A stretch of 64,000 bases of DNA from Collimonas arenae (GTDB taxonomy: Bacteria > Pseudomonadota > Gammaproteobacteria > Burkholderiales > Burkholderiaceae_D): positions 3,410,001 to 3,474,000 of the forward strand of contig NZ_CP009962.1 in NCBI RefSeq assembly GCF_000786695.1. The letters run 5' to 3'. Positions 9,260 through 18,496 of this stretch are shown one piece after another (the first letter of the stretch is position 1; every line of letters starts with the position of its first letter). The notes below the pieces were generated by a model. That model saw only the letters and a list, made by a program, of their open reading frames with translations. It was not told the origin of the DNA and did no database searches. The translations under genes were made by a program, and so were the position numbers.

Positions 9260-10531
9260 ATGACTTCGTTGAATAATCCCGAAATGCAAACAGCAGTAAA
9301 AAATCTGGCCCCGAACGTAGCCGTCATCGGCGGCGGACCAGCCGGCCTGATGGCTGCCGAAGTATTGGCTGCAGCCGGCGTCCAGGTCGACGTCTACGAC
9401 GCCATGCCTTCGGTCGGCCGTAAATTCCTGCTGGCCGGAAAAGGCGGTATGAATCTGACGCATTCGGAACCCTATGAAGCCTTCCTCTCGCGCTACGGTG
9501 CACGCCGCGAGGAAATCGCCCCCCTGCTGGACCAGTTCGGTCCGGACGCGCTGCGCGCATGGGTGCAGGCGTTGGGCATCGACACCTTCGTCGGCTCATC
9601 CGGCCGTATCTTCCCGACTGACATGAAAGCCGCGCCACTGCTGCGCGCCTGGCTGCATCGTCTGCGCCAGGCTGGCGTGCGGTTTCACATGCGCCATCGC
9701 TGGCTAGGCTGGGACGAGGCCGATGCCATGCGCTTCGAAACTCCACAAGGAGCCCGCACAAAAAGCGCCGATGCGGTGGTGCTGGCGCTCGGCGGCGGCA
9801 GCTGGGCGCGACTCGGCTCCGACGCAAAATGGGTGCCGCTGCTGACGCAACGCACAGTGCCTGTGGCGCCGCTACAGCCATCCAATTGTGGCTTCGATGT
9901 CAGCTGGAGTGAATATTTCCGTGGCCGTTTCGCTGGGCAGCATTTGAAATCGGTTGCTATCCTGCTCGACGACGGCAGTGGCGACCAGCCGCCAACGCGC
10001 AAACAAGGCGAGTTCGTGATTACCGCCAACGGCGTCGAGGGCAGCCTGATCTACGCGCTGTCAGCCGGTTTGCGTGACCGCATTGTTGCTGACGGCTCCA
10101 CCGTGATCAAGCTCGACCTGCTTCCGGACTGGCCTTTGCAACGCGTGATAGACGAAGTGGCGCGGCCGCGTGGTGCGCGTTCATGGTCTAGCCATCTGCA
10201 AAGCCGGCTAGGACTGAAAGGCGTCAAAACCGGCTTGCTGCGCGAACTGGTGTCGGCTGCCGACTTTATCGAACCGCTGTTCCTGGCGCACGCCATCAAG
10301 GCCCTGCCGCTGACCTTGCTGGCGCCGCGCCCTATCGATGAAGCCATCAGCAGCGCCGGCGGCGTGGCGTTTGACGGCCTTGACCAGCAACTCATGCTGA
10401 AAGCCTTGCCGGGCGTATTTTGCGCAGGCGAAATGCTCGACTGGGAAGCCCCTACCGGCGGCTATTTGCTGACCGCTTGCCTGGCCTGCGGTCGAGCCGC
10501 GGGTCATGGCGTTTTGAACTGGTTGCCGTAA
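9260..10531 (+). CDS. TIGR03862-family FAD flavoprotein (HI0933-like oxidoreductase)
   Basis: A 423-residue protein with an N-terminal Rossmann FAD fold, VAVIGGGPAGLMAAEVL near residue 21, followed by the HI0933-family signature VGRKFLLAGKGGMNLTHSE near 52. Mid-protein LALGGGSWARLGSD and the C-terminal GVFCAGEMLDWEAPTGGYLL (FAD-binding end) complete the fold. Relatives act on small substrates (BaiN/RdsA types), but the substrate of this subfamily is unknown. The start at 9260 lacks a strong ribosome site; a second ATG at 9284 is possible. It is followed by the TonB-like gene in the same direction. Confidence 0.88.
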   Translation: MTSLNNPEMQTAVKNLAPNVAVIGGGPAGLMAAEVLAAAGVQVDVYDAMPSVGRKFLLAGKGGMNLTHSEPYEAFLSRYGARREEIAPLLDQFGPDALRAWVQALGIDTFVGSSGRIFPTDMKAAPLLRAWLHRLRQAGVRFHMRHRWLGWDEADAMRFETPQGARTKSADAVVLALGGGSWARLGSDAKWVPLLTQRTVPVAPLQPSNCGFDVSWSEYFRGRFAGQHLKSVAILLDDGSGDQPPTRKQGEFVITANGVEGSLIYALSAGLRDRIVADGSTVIKLDLLPDWPLQRVIDEVARPRGARSWSSHLQSRLGLKGVKTGLLRELVSAADFIEPLFLAHAIKALPLTLLAPRPIDEAISSAGGVAFDGLDQQLMLKALPGVFCAGEMLDWEAPTGGYLLTACLACGRAAGHGVLNWLP

Positions 10532-10632
10532 AATGCAGAATTTCCGTCCCGGCTTTTTATTCACAAAACGCGCGGTTATGCAAAGCGCCGCTGACAGACT
10601 TGCCCGCAAGTCAATCAAACAAGGCTGAACCG

Positions 10633-11523
10633 ATGAAGGAAGGGAGTGCAAAACCAAGAAAATTGTCGTGGATAGACAAGCGACGCGCCAATCAGCAACG
10701 CATTCCCAAGATCGTTGGCGTGCTGATCTCGATCCTGTTCCACGCAGTTGGCATCTGGTACCTGCTGACCCAGCTACCCATCGAGCTGCCGTCAACGCCT
10801 GCGCCCGGCAATATGGGCACGGTGAGCATTACGCTGGCGCCAGCACCCACCAATGCGCCGAAGCCACAAGTCAAGACGCCGCCCGCCAAGCCCAAGACTG
10901 CCCCAGCGCCAGCCAAGCCGCGCAAGACGACACCAAGAACGGCTCAAATTCGCAAACCGATTACGCCGGTCGCCCCGGAAACCGTAGTCACGCCACAACC
11001 GGATGCCCCTAAATACGCGGAATCCGTGCAAGAAGATTTTTCTTCGCATATCCAGGCGGCGCGCGAGCGGCGTGAAGCGGCCCAGGCGCAAGAGCGGGCA
11101 ATGGAAGGCGACAATTCGCCAAGCGAAGATGCGCCGCAATCGCCGAATGACATCGCACGCGCCAACATCCAGGCGCAACGAGGCTGGATGGGCATAGACA
11201 AGGCGAAAAACGGCGGGATCTTCGAGGTGCGCGATAAAACGCCATTCCGCGCCAACCTGGTTTTCCACGGCTGGAGTACCGATAACAATAGAAATGCGAC
11301 CCAATATATCCCGGTCGAACGCGGCGCCGACGTCAGCATCGAAATGGCTATCGTCAACAAGATGATAGAGATGATCCGCAAGAAAACCCAGACCGACATC
11401 CCGTGGCGCTCGCAACGCCTGGGCCGCGTGATAACGCTGAGCGCCCGCCTGAAAGATACGGATGAACTGCAACAGTTCCTGATGCGGGAAATGTTTTACC
11501 AGGACGCCGCTCCGCCTCGATAA
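10633..11523 (+). CDS. TonB-like single-span membrane protein, proline/lysine-rich linker
   Basis: A 296-residue protein when started at ATG 10633 (AAGGCTGAACCG before it); the frame is open further upstream inside the flavoprotein gene. Residues 1-25 are basic and cytoplasmic, one membrane span lies at about 26-44 (VGVLISILFHAVGIWYLL), then a long Pro/Ala/Lys/Thr-rich stretch to about 110, a charged helix, and a C-terminal domain of about 115 residues. The layout resembles TonB, but the C-terminal domain lacks TonB motifs that I recognise and no exbB or exbD is nearby. I cannot assign a function. Homologues would likely be restricted to related betaproteobacteria (inference). Confidence 0.75.
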   Translation: MKEGSAKPRKLSWIDKRRANQQRIPKIVGVLISILFHAVGIWYLLTQLPIELPSTPAPGNMGTVSITLAPAPTNAPKPQVKTPPAKPKTAPAPAKPRKTTPRTAQIRKPITPVAPETVVTPQPDAPKYAESVQEDFSSHIQAARERREAAQAQERAMEGDNSPSEDAPQSPNDIARANIQAQRGWMGIDKAKNGGIFEVRDKTPFRANLVFHGWSTDNNRNATQYIPVERGADVSIEMAIVNKMIEMIRKKTQTDIPWRSQRLGRVITLSARLKDTDELQQFLMREMFYQDAAPPR

Positions 11524-11718
11524 GCGCCGGAGCAGCCAGGTGTTGCCTTGGTCGCCCTTTCCGCCCTTCTCCATGTCGCCCGGGCCGCAAAGAAATAGCG
11601 GCTTGGGCAGCTTCAGCTTACAATATCGGTTATACCCGAATACCCTAGCAATCAAGCCCGATCCAGCTTGAGAAAGAACCTATTTAATGCATTCAGTTTT
11701 TCATCAGCGAGCCGCCCA

Positions 11719-14373
11719 ATGACGGTAGCGGCACAAAAAGTCTCACCCGGCATGCAACAATATCTCGGCATCAAAGCCGACTATCCTGACACGCTTGTGT
11801 TCTATCGGATGGGAGATTTCTACGAACTGTTTTTCGAGGATGCGGAAAAAGCCACGCGCCTGCTCGGCATCACGCTGACCTCACGCGGCACTTACAACAA
11901 CGCGCCGATCAAGATGTGCGGCGTGCCATTCCACTCGGCCGACCAATATCTCGCCAAGCTGATCAAGCTGGGCGAATCGGTAGCCCTGTGCGAGCAGATC
12001 GGCGACCCTGCGACCAGCAAGGGGCCAGTCGACCGTAAAGTGCTACGCGTGATTACGCCGGGCACCCTGACCGATTCCAACCTGTTGCCGGAAAAATCCG
12101 ACCAGCCACTGCTAGCCCTGTTCGTCACCCAGCAGCGCAAAGCGGTCAAGGTTGGCCTTGCTTGGCTGTCGCTGGCTAGCGGCGCGCTGAAGATGATGGA
12201 ATTCGCTTGCGAACCGGCGACGCTGGATACCTTGCTGAAGCAAGAACTTGAACGCATCGCGCCGGCGGAAATCCTGGTGGCCGATATGGTTGACGCCATG
12301 CTGGCCAAGGGCGTGGTCGACAAAGCCACCAATGTGCCGGAATGGCATTTCGATATCGCCCACGGCCAAAAATCGTTGCTCGACCAGCTCGCCGTCAGTA
12401 CCTTGAGCGGTTTCGGCGCAGAGGGCCTGAGTGCCGCCATCGGCGCCGCCGGCGCCTTGCTACGCTATGCACAGTCGACCCAGGGCAAGGGCTTGCAGCA
12501 CGTCCGCACCCTCACAGTTGAAACCGAAAATGAATTTATCGGCCTTGACGCCGCCACCCGTCGCAACCTTGAGCTGACTGAAACCATCCGCGGCCAGGAT
12601 TCATCGTCCGGCGCACCAACCCTGTTCTCGCTATTGGATCATTGCCGCACCGCGATGGGTTCCCGCCTGCTGCGCCATTGGCTGCATCATGCAAAACGCG
12701 ACCAGGCAGTAGCGCGCGGCCGCCATGCCGCCATCGGCGCCCTGATTGCAGCAGATGCCGGCAGCGCCATTTCCAGTACCTTGAGCGCAGTGCCTGATAT
12801 CGAACGGATTACCGCACGTATCGCCTTGCTGTCGGCACGGCCGCGTGACCTTGCCGGCTTGCGCGACGGCTTGCTGCAGCTGGATTCCCTGCGCGCCGAC
12901 ATCGCCCTGTGCGGCAGCGATGGCCAGGTGCCTTTGCTGCAAGAACTGCAAAGCGCGCTGGAAACCCCGGTCGAATGCCTGCAATTGCTGCAAAGCGCGA
13001 TTGCCGCCGAACCTTCGACCATGGTGCGCGACGGCGGCGTGATCGCTCCCGGTTTCGATGCAGAACTGGACGAGCTGCGCGGGCTGTCGGAAAACGCCGG
13101 CCAGTTCCTGGTCGACCTGGAAACGCGCGAACGGGCGCGCACCGGGATCGCCAATTTGCGCGTCGAATACAACAAGGTGCATGGCTTCTATATCGAAGTC
13201 ACACACGGCCAGACCGACAAGGTGCCAGACGACTACCGCCGCCGCCAAACCTTAAAAAATGCCGAGCGCTACATCACGCCTGAACTGAAGGCGTTTGAAG
13301 ACAAAGCGTTGTCCGCGCAAGAACGGGCGCTGATTCGCGAAAAGGCACTGTACGAACAAATCTTGCAGGATCTTGCGCCGCATATCGGCACCTTGCAAAA
13401 CATCGCCCACGCGCTAGCCCAGCTTGATACGTTGGTAGCGCTGGCGGATCATGCCGGCCGCAACGATTGGTGCGTGCCGCAACTGGTAACTGAACCAGCG
13501 ATCCAGATCGTGCAAGGCCGCCATCCGGTCGTCGAAAAGCAGATCGAACGCTTCATCGCCAACGATTGCCAGCTGTCGACGGAACGCAAGCTGCTGCTGA
13601 TTACCGGCCCCAACATGGGTGGTAAATCGACCTTCATGCGCCAGGTTGCGCTGATTACCCTGCTGGCTTACGTCGGCAGTTACGTACCTGCAGATAGCGC
13701 CGTGCTAGGCCCGATCGACCGCATCTTTACCCGTATCGGCGCAGCCGACGACTTGGCCGGCGGCCGCTCTACCTTCATGGTGGAAATGACCGAATCGGCA
13801 GCCATCCTCAACGGCGCCAGCGAAAACTCGCTGGTGCTGATGGATGAAGTCGGCCGCGGCACCTCGACCTTCGACGGCTTGGCGCTGGCGTGGGCCATTG
13901 CGCGTCACCTGATCGACGCCAGCCGCAGCTTCACCTTGTTCGCCACCCATTACTTTGAACTGACCCAGTTGCCGGATTTGCATCCATCAGCCGCCAACGT
14001 GCATCTGTCGGCGGTCGAACACAAGGACAGCATCGTCTTCCTGCATGCGGTCCAGGCTGGACCAGCATCGCAAAGTTATGGTTTGCAGGTAGCGCAACTG
14101 GCCGGCGTCCCCTCGCCGGTAATCCGCGCCGCCCGCAAACATCTTGCACTGCTAGAATCGCAGTCGATGCAGCCGACGCCGCAGTTCGACCTGTTTTCTC
14201 AAGCCGCGAATACGGCAGCAGACGACGAGGCGGATACCGACGCAGAGAACGACACGCTGGGCAGCGAGCTGATCGCGACACTGGATGACATCGATCCCGA
14301 TGCGTTGACGCCGCGCGAGGCGCTGGAACAACTATACCGCCTGAAACATATCGCCATGGCGCAAAAAAGCTGA
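11719..14373 (+). CDS. mutS: DNA mismatch repair protein MutS
   Basis: An 884-residue protein started at ATG 11719; a TTG 51 bases upstream is an alternative with no better signal. Domain order is normal: mismatch-reading [12 protein letters not shown] near residue 30 (Phe and Glu of the F-x-E motif), connector, lever and clamp, then the ABC ATPase with Walker [11 protein letters not shown] near 630, Walker [17 protein letters not shown] near 705 and the LFATHYFEL switch. It finds mismatches and recruits MutL, which is not in this window. The stop overlaps the next start by one base (TGATG), so the downstream gene is translationally coupled. Confidence 0.97.
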   Translation: MTVAAQKVSPGMQQYLGIKADYPDTLVFYRMGDFYELFFEDAEKATRLLGITLTSRGTYNNAPIKMCGVPFHSADQYLAKLIKLGESVALCEQIGDPATSKGPVDRKVLRVITPGTLTDSNLLPEKSDQPLLALFVTQQRKAVKVGLAWLSLASGALKMMEFACEPATLDTLLKQELERIAPAEILVADMVDAMLAKGVVDKATNVPEWHFDIAHGQKSLLDQLAVSTLSGFGAEGLSAAIGAAGALLRYAQSTQGKGLQHVRTLTVETENEFIGLDAATRRNLELTETIRGQDSSSGAPTLFSLLDHCRTAMGSRLLRHWLHHAKRDQAVARGRHAAIGALIAADAGSAISSTLSAVPDIERITARIALLSARPRDLAGLRDGLLQLDSLRADIALCGSDGQVPLLQELQSALETPVECLQLLQSAIAAEPSTMVRDGGVIAPGFDAELDELRGLSENAGQFLVDLETRERARTGIANLRVEYNKVHGFYIEVTHGQTDKVPDDYRRRQTLKNAERYITPELKAFEDKALSAQERALIREKALYEQILQDLAPHIGTLQNIAHALAQLDTLVALADHAGRNDWCVPQLVTEPAIQIVQGRHPVVEKQIERFIANDCQLSTERKLLLITGPNMGGKSTFMRQVALITLLAYVGSYVPADSAVLGPIDRIFTRIGAADDLAGGRSTFMVEMTESAAILNGASENSLVLMDEVGRGTSTFDGLALAWAIARHLIDASRSFTLFATHYFELTQLPDLHPSAANVHLSAVEHKDSIVFLHAVQAGPASQSYGLQVAQLAGVPSPVIRAARKHLALLESQSMQPTPQFDLFSQAANTAADDEADTDAENDTLGSELIATLDDIDPDALTPREALEQLYRLKHIAMAQKS

Positions 14374-15359
14374 TGAACGCCAGGCCGCTACGCAAATCAC
14401 CTTCTGTCTTGACGTTAAGGTTAGCGCTCCTGCTAACCTTGACGGCAGCACTGACGGCAAATTGCGGCGCGGCGTTTGCGGACAGCACCAGTTTCAGCTT
14501 TGGCGTGATCGCGCATGCCTTCCGTGGCAACGCTGACGAAACCACGCTGCGCAACGCGATCGCTGAAACCGATGCCGACAACCTGGCTTTTGTCGTTGCC
14601 AACGGCATCAAGGCCAGCAGCGAGCCGTGCTCTGACCAGCTGTATAGCCGACGCAAAACCCTCTTGAACAGTGCGAAGAACGGCTTGATCGTGTCACTGT
14701 CGGCAAGCGACTGGGTGGCCTGCAGAACTGCATCCGACCGTTCTGCAGCGATCGAGCGCCTGAATCGAGTGCGCGAGCTGTTCTTTTCCGACGAGTTTTC
14801 TTTCGGTGACAGCAAGATCCCGCTGATCAGGCAATCGACCTCCCCCAAATTCCACAGCTACGTGGAAAATGCGCGCTGGGAAATCGGCAATGTCGTGTTC
14901 GCCACCATCAACCTGCCAGCGACCAACAATCATTATCTGGCGGAGGGTGGCCGCAACAGCGAGTTTGAAGACCGGCAGATCGCCAATCGCGAATGGCTGC
15001 AGCGTGTTTTCTTGAATGCTTCGCAAAAAAAATCGGACGCCGTAGTCTTGTTTTGCGACGGCGACCCGCTGGCCACCCAGCGTCACCGCGTATTCGACTT
15101 TAACGTCAAGCGTGACGGATTCGCCGAGATCCGCCAGCGCATCAGCGCCCACGCCGGCCAGTTCGCAGGCAAGGTGCTGATCATCCACGGTCCGCATGAA
15201 GCGCAGCCGCCAGGCTCCACGACCATCATCTGGCAGCGCAATATGGGCGACCTGGAAGTCAGCGGCAGCTGGCTAAAGGTGAATTACGACCCGGCAAATT
15301 CCAAGCTGTTCGACCTTGGCAAGCCCGCAGAACAAGCAGCAGTTCTGTCGCGCCGATAG
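14373..15359 (+). CDS. Secreted protein of unknown function, possible metallophosphatase-like fold
   Basis: A 328-residue protein whose ATG overlaps the mutS stop by one base. A signal peptide is clear (LRLALLLTLTAALTANCGAAFA, cut near residue 37). The mature part begins FSFGVIAHAFRGN and has scattered segments (NLAFVVANGIK, WEIGNVVFATINLPATNNHY, VLFCDGDP, KVLIIHGPHE) that recall the order of calcineurin-like phosphoesterases, though the usual metal ligands GDxH and GNH are not preserved. I do not recognise a named family. The coupling to mutS looks like shared transcription rather than shared function, as the product is exported. Confidence 0.75.
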   Translation: MNARPLRKSPSVLTLRLALLLTLTAALTANCGAAFADSTSFSFGVIAHAFRGNADETTLRNAIAETDADNLAFVVANGIKASSEPCSDQLYSRRKTLLNSAKNGLIVSLSASDWVACRTASDRSAAIERLNRVRELFFSDEFSFGDSKIPLIRQSTSPKFHSYVENARWEIGNVVFATINLPATNNHYLAEGGRNSEFEDRQIANREWLQRVFLNASQKKSDAVVLFCDGDPLATQRHRVFDFNVKRDGFAEIRQRISAHAGQFAGKVLIIHGPHEAQPPGSTTIIWQRNMGDLEVSGSWLKVNYDPANSKLFDLGKPAEQAAVLSRR

Positions 15360-15561
15360 GCACGGTATCGCCGTGGTGAACGCTTGACGTCACTGGCGTG
15401 GAAAAACGGAGATCGTTGGAAAATATCGAGACAATGGCAAGGACTGCCAAACAAACCTGGCCAGAGAGACTGTCAGGCTACCCTGACATGCAGGGCGGAG
15501 GTATCGCATAGGCGGTAGCAACCGCCCATGCGACTAGCATCTAAGACTTGAAATTTAAGAC

Positions 15562-16104
15562 TTAGTGGATAGGATGGCTACGGAAATGGTCGTCTGCACC
15601 ATCTTCGTCATGGTCGTCGTGATGATGGCCATGAGCGCCGTGAACGTGCTGATGAGCGATCTCTTCTTCTGTCGCGGCGCGCACTTCTGTCACGCTCAGA
15701 TCGAAACGCAAAGCGATGCCGGCCAATGGATGATTACCATCAAGCACGACCTTGTCATCGGCAATATCTGTCACCGTGAAAATCAACGCTTGCTCTTCTT
15801 CATCTTCATTGTCTGGCGTGCCTTCAAACTGCATGCCAACTTCCAGCGGTGTCGGCAAACGGTTGCGCGGCTCTATCTTGACCAGGTTGGAATCGTATTC
15901 GCCAAACGCATCATCCGGCTCGACTTGCAGTTCGGTTTGATAACCGGCTTCCTTGCCGTCCAGAGCTTCTTCGATTTTCGGCAATGTGTTTTCATAGCCG
16001 CCGTGCAAATACACCATCGGCTCGCTGCTTTCCTCGATCAGATTACCTTGGGCATCTGACAATTTGTAGCGCACAGTCACTACCGTATTTTTGGCAATCT
16101 TCAT
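15562..16104 (-). CDS. slyD: FKBP-type peptidyl-prolyl isomerase SlyD
   Basis: A 180-residue protein. I chose the ATG at 16104 because it lies 6 bases after AGGA; two in-frame ATGs just upstream (16110, 16119) are less well placed. FKBP strands flank an insert-in-flap domain: YKLSDAQGNLIEESSE, MVYLHGGYENTLPKIEEAL, then DDAFGEYDSNLV and the NHPLAGIALRFDL end. The tail is rich in histidine and aspartate (VHGAHGHHHDDHDED), the nickel-binding tail of SlyD. It is a cytosolic folding catalyst and metallochaperone. No hydrogenase or urease genes are nearby to explain the nickel link. Confidence 0.92.
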   Translation of the reverse strand: MKIAKNTVVTVRYKLSDAQGNLIEESSEPMVYLHGGYENTLPKIEEALDGKEAGYQTELQVEPDDAFGEYDSNLVKIEPRNRLPTPLEVGMQFEGTPDNEDEEEQALIFTVTDIADDKVVLDGNHPLAGIALRFDLSVTEVRAATEEEIAHQHVHGAHGHHHDDHDEDGADDHFRSHPIH

Positions 16105-16263
16105 GATCATTCCTTTCATTTAACATGCGTGGGATTATACCCGCCGGAGCGGCCTCGCCTTGCCGATGACGTAAATTTTTACCAGTCCGGCTACAACAAT
16201 CCACCCGCCAAACGCTGATAACACGCTAAATCGGCATCTCTTGCCTAATTTTTCGGCATACAA

Positions 16264-16333
16264 ACCGCCACATCTAAATCGCGGTATCTAAACCACCGAA
16301 CCTGAACCGCCGCATCTAAACCGCCGCATCTAA
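16264..16333 (+). repeat. Five tandem copies of a 14-bp unit upstream of roxA
   Basis: Consensus ACCGCCGCATCTAA in five contiguous copies: 16264-16277, 16278-16291, 16292-16305, 16306-16319 and 16320-16333; the last two are identical. A sixth partial unit starts at 16334 and runs into the -10 box of roxA. More degenerate GGCAT-containing copies seem to lie further upstream. Because the period is near one and a third helical turns, copies would face different sides of the helix. Confidence 0.85.
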
Positions 16334-16338
16334 ACCGA

Positions 16339-16344
16339 TATAAT
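16339..16344 (+). promoter_or_regulatory. -10 box giving an apparently leaderless roxA transcript
   Basis: A perfect TATAAT at 16339-16344 ends 6 bases before the ATG at 16351, so transcription should begin at or next to the A of the start codon. No Shine-Dalgarno sequence precedes the ATG. No good -35 is visible; the tandem repeats occupy that position. Confidence 0.55.
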
Positions 16345-16350
16345 ACGGGC

Positions 16351-17472
16351 ATGAAAAATTCCACACTCTTGGGCGGACTGACGCCCGCTCAATTCCTCCG
16401 CGACTACTGGCACAAGAAACCGCTACTGATTCGCCAGGCCTTTCCTGGTTTTACGCCATTGCTGTCACCCGCGGCGCTGTTTGAAATGGCGCAGCGCGAT
16501 GACGTCGAATCACGGCTGGTAACCCACTTCAAGAAACAGTGGCAAGTCAGCAACGGCCCGCTCACCAATTTGCCGGGTATGGACCAGAAGGACTGGACCC
16601 TGCTGGTACAGGGCGTCAACCTGCATGACGACAACGCCGATGCACTGCTGCGCCAATTCCGCTTCATTCCCGACGCCCGGCTGGACGACCTGATGATCAG
16701 CTACGCCACCGACACCGGCGGCGTTGGCCCACATTTTGATTCGTACGATGTGTTTTTATTGCAGGCGCACGGTCAGCGCCGCTGGAAAATCGGCGCCACC
16801 CAGGACCTGACTTTGGTGGAAGGCAGCGCACTGAAAATACTCAAGAATTTCGAACCCGAGAAGGAATTCGTCCTGGAACCCGGCGACATGCTCTACCTGC
16901 CGCCGCAATATGCGCACGACGGTGTCGCCATCGGCGAATGCATGACCTATTCTATCGGCTTCCGCGCGCCGCCATTTCAAGAGCTGGGAGAAGCATTCTT
17001 GCAATTCATGGCGGACTCCATCGACCTGCCGGGGCGCTATGCCGATCCAGAACTGGAAACCAGCAAGCATCCTGCAGAGATTAGCGGCAGTATGCTGGCG
17101 CAAATTTCAGATGAGCTGAATAAGGTTCGCTTTACTGACGATGACATCGCCATTTTTGTCGGCCAATATCTGTCGGAACCGAAGGCCAGCGTATTTTTCG
17201 AATCACCGGCCAAACCATTGACGCTGACGCGCTTCACCGCTGCATTAAGCAAGCGCGGCGTGGCGCTATCGCGCAAAACCCAGATGCTGTATCGCGGCAA
17301 ACATGTATTTATCAATGGTGAATCATTTGCCATCGGCCGCGCCGACAAGGCATCCCTGACACTGCTGGCTGACCAACGCCACCTGGACAGCGAAGCCGCC
17401 GCCAAAGTCTCGGCCGATGTATTGGATGCGCTCTACACCTGGTACGAAGACGGCTGGGTTACGCTCGGCTAA
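16351..17472 (+). CDS. roxA: Ribosomal protein uL16 arginine 3-hydroxylase (JmjC cupin, RoxA/YcfD type)
   Basis: A 373-residue Fe(II)/2-oxoglutarate oxygenase. It opens LGGLTPAQFLRDYWHKKPLLIRQAF as in YcfD. The iron triad is present: His128 and Asp130 in HFD, and His189 in QYAHDG. A C-terminal winged-helix-like part (residues 230 to the end) matches the dimer and substrate region of RoxA. E. coli RoxA hydroxylates Arg81 of ribosomal protein uL16. The start has no ribosome site and sits 7 bases after a perfect -10 box. It stands alone after a repeat array. Confidence 0.92.
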   Translation: MKNSTLLGGLTPAQFLRDYWHKKPLLIRQAFPGFTPLLSPAALFEMAQRDDVESRLVTHFKKQWQVSNGPLTNLPGMDQKDWTLLVQGVNLHDDNADALLRQFRFIPDARLDDLMISYATDTGGVGPHFDSYDVFLLQAHGQRRWKIGATQDLTLVEGSALKILKNFEPEKEFVLEPGDMLYLPPQYAHDGVAIGECMTYSIGFRAPPFQELGEAFLQFMADSIDLPGRYADPELETSKHPAEISGSMLAQISDELNKVRFTDDDIAIFVGQYLSEPKASVFFESPAKPLTLTRFTAALSKRGVALSRKTQMLYRGKHVFINGESFAIGRADKASLTLLADQRHLDSEAAAKVSADVLDALYTWYEDGWVTLG

Positions 17473-17914
17473 TTGTGGCTGGATGTTTTTGGAATAGTTA
17501 CATTTTCCGAGAACATCCTTCCTGGAATCCGAAAAAAGTGGAATAACGCGTTTATTATCGATTCAAACTATTTGAATAAGCGTTGATAGCTGAAAAAAAT
17601 CTGCAAAAAAACGGGCATAAAATAAATAGAAATTCGTCAAATATAATTAATAACAAAACAAATATCGAATTAATCTTTCCCATCAGGATGCTCAAATAAT
17701 ATTCGTGATTGACAGTATTTAACAAATTAAAGCCAATCCGACATTCAAGAATATATGGCGCGACTATTTTTTTGATCCGTAAGCACCGCACTTCCCAGTG
17801 TCAATTCTGACAGGGTGCTGTGCTCATGCGGCGTCAATATCCCTGAAGCGGTTCGCACAAGTTCAAAAAGTGCTGTTGTGTTGATACAAATTCTTACCAA
17901 ATAGCAAACCGTCA
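17473..17914. other. AT-rich intergenic stretch without a recognised gene
   Basis: Between roxA and the promoter of the alanine-rich lipoprotein, about 440 bases are AT-rich. A leftward open frame of 78 codons (17555-17791) has no ribosome site and a low-complexity hydrophobic translation, so I do not call it. Nothing else stands out. Confidence 0.6.
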
Positions 17915-17944
17915 ATGTCATATTTAACAAATTCCGGCTATAAT
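17915..17944 (+). promoter_or_regulatory. Sigma-70-type promoter for the alanine-rich lipoprotein
   Basis: A -35 like ATGTCA (17915-17920, four of six to consensus) and a perfect TATAAT (17939-17944) are separated by 18 bp. Transcription would start near 17951 and give a leader of about 124 bases that contains the palindrome at 18019. Confidence 0.6.
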
Positions 17945-18018
17945 CCTGAGCTGGAAAGTTTTTGTTGCATCGCGATGCGCAGTCCCGGCAAAGCACTGCG
18001 AAAACATCCTGTAGAGCG

Positions 18019-18036
18019 ATAATTACCGGTAATTAT
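18019..18036. promoter_or_regulatory. 18-bp perfect palindrome in the lipoprotein leader
   Basis: ATAATTACCGGTAATTAT is a perfect 18-bp inverted repeat without spacer. A wider pair GCGAT/ATCGC brackets it (18016-18043). It lies after the predicted transcription start and 30 bases before the GAAGGA ribosome site. It looks like a protein-binding operator more than an RNA hairpin, since it has no natural loop. Confidence 0.5.
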
Positions 18037-18074
18037 TCATCGCAAAAATTTTGATTACTACTGAAGGAACATTC

Positions 18075-18401
18075 ATGAAAAAAACACTGTTGATCGCATC
18101 CCTGTTGGCTCTGACTCTGGCTGCTTGCGGCAAAAAAGACGACGCTGCTGCTCCAGCTGCTGACGCTTCTGCTCCAGCAATGGCTGCTCCAGCTCCTGCA
18201 GCTGCTGACGCTGCCGCTTCCGCTGCATCCGACGCTGCCGCTGCTGCAACTGCCGCAGGTTCCGCTGCTGCTGACGCTGCAACTGCTGCTGGTACAGCTG
18301 CTGCTGCCGCTGGTTCCGCTGCTGCTGATGCTGCTCACACAGCTGTTGACGCTGCTGCTGACGCTGCTAAAGCTGCTGCCGCACCTGCTGCTTCCAAGTA
18401 A
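18075..18401 (+). CDS. Small alanine-rich outer-membrane lipoprotein
   Basis: A 108-residue lipoprotein; start at ATG 18075 with GAAGGA 7 bases before it. The signal peptide KKTLLIASLLALTLAAC ends in lipobox LAAC at Cys18. The mature chain is more than half alanine with regularly spaced Asp, Ser, Thr and Gly, with a repeated AGSAAADAA segment, and ends in a single lysine (APAASK). Codon use is almost uniformly GCT for alanine and GGT for glycine, unlike its neighbours, as in a very highly expressed gene. It may be a structural envelope lipoprotein; a helical rod is likely. Function is not known. Confidence 0.85.
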   Translation: MKKTLLIASLLALTLAACGKKDDAAAPAADASAPAMAAPAPAAADAAASAASDAAAAATAAGSAAADAATAAGTAAAAAGSAAADAAHTAVDAAADAAKAAAAPAASK

Positions 18402-18414
18402 TCATTGGTTGCGT

Positions 18415-18444
18415 AAAAAAAGCCGACCTTTGGTCGGCTTTTTT
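18415..18444. terminator. Bidirectional rho-independent terminator
   Basis: GCCGACC (18422-18428) and GGTCGGC (18432-18438) form a stem with a TTT loop, flanked by A7 on the left and T6 on the right. It serves the lipoprotein gene rightward and the dapA-bamC-MBL run leftward. Confidence 0.92.
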
Positions 18445-18496
18445 ATTGCCCAAATAATTGGGCCCGCATCGGCGATCCGCTCGCTTCCTGCCACAA

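Noticed and set aside
15471..15488. TGTCAGG-CTAC-CCTGACA hairpin after the mutS-coupled gene
   Set aside because: Stem is perfect but short and has no T tract, so I do not call a terminator.
17555..17791. 78-codon leftward frame in AT-rich DNA
   Set aside because: No ribosome site and a low-complexity hydrophobic translation.
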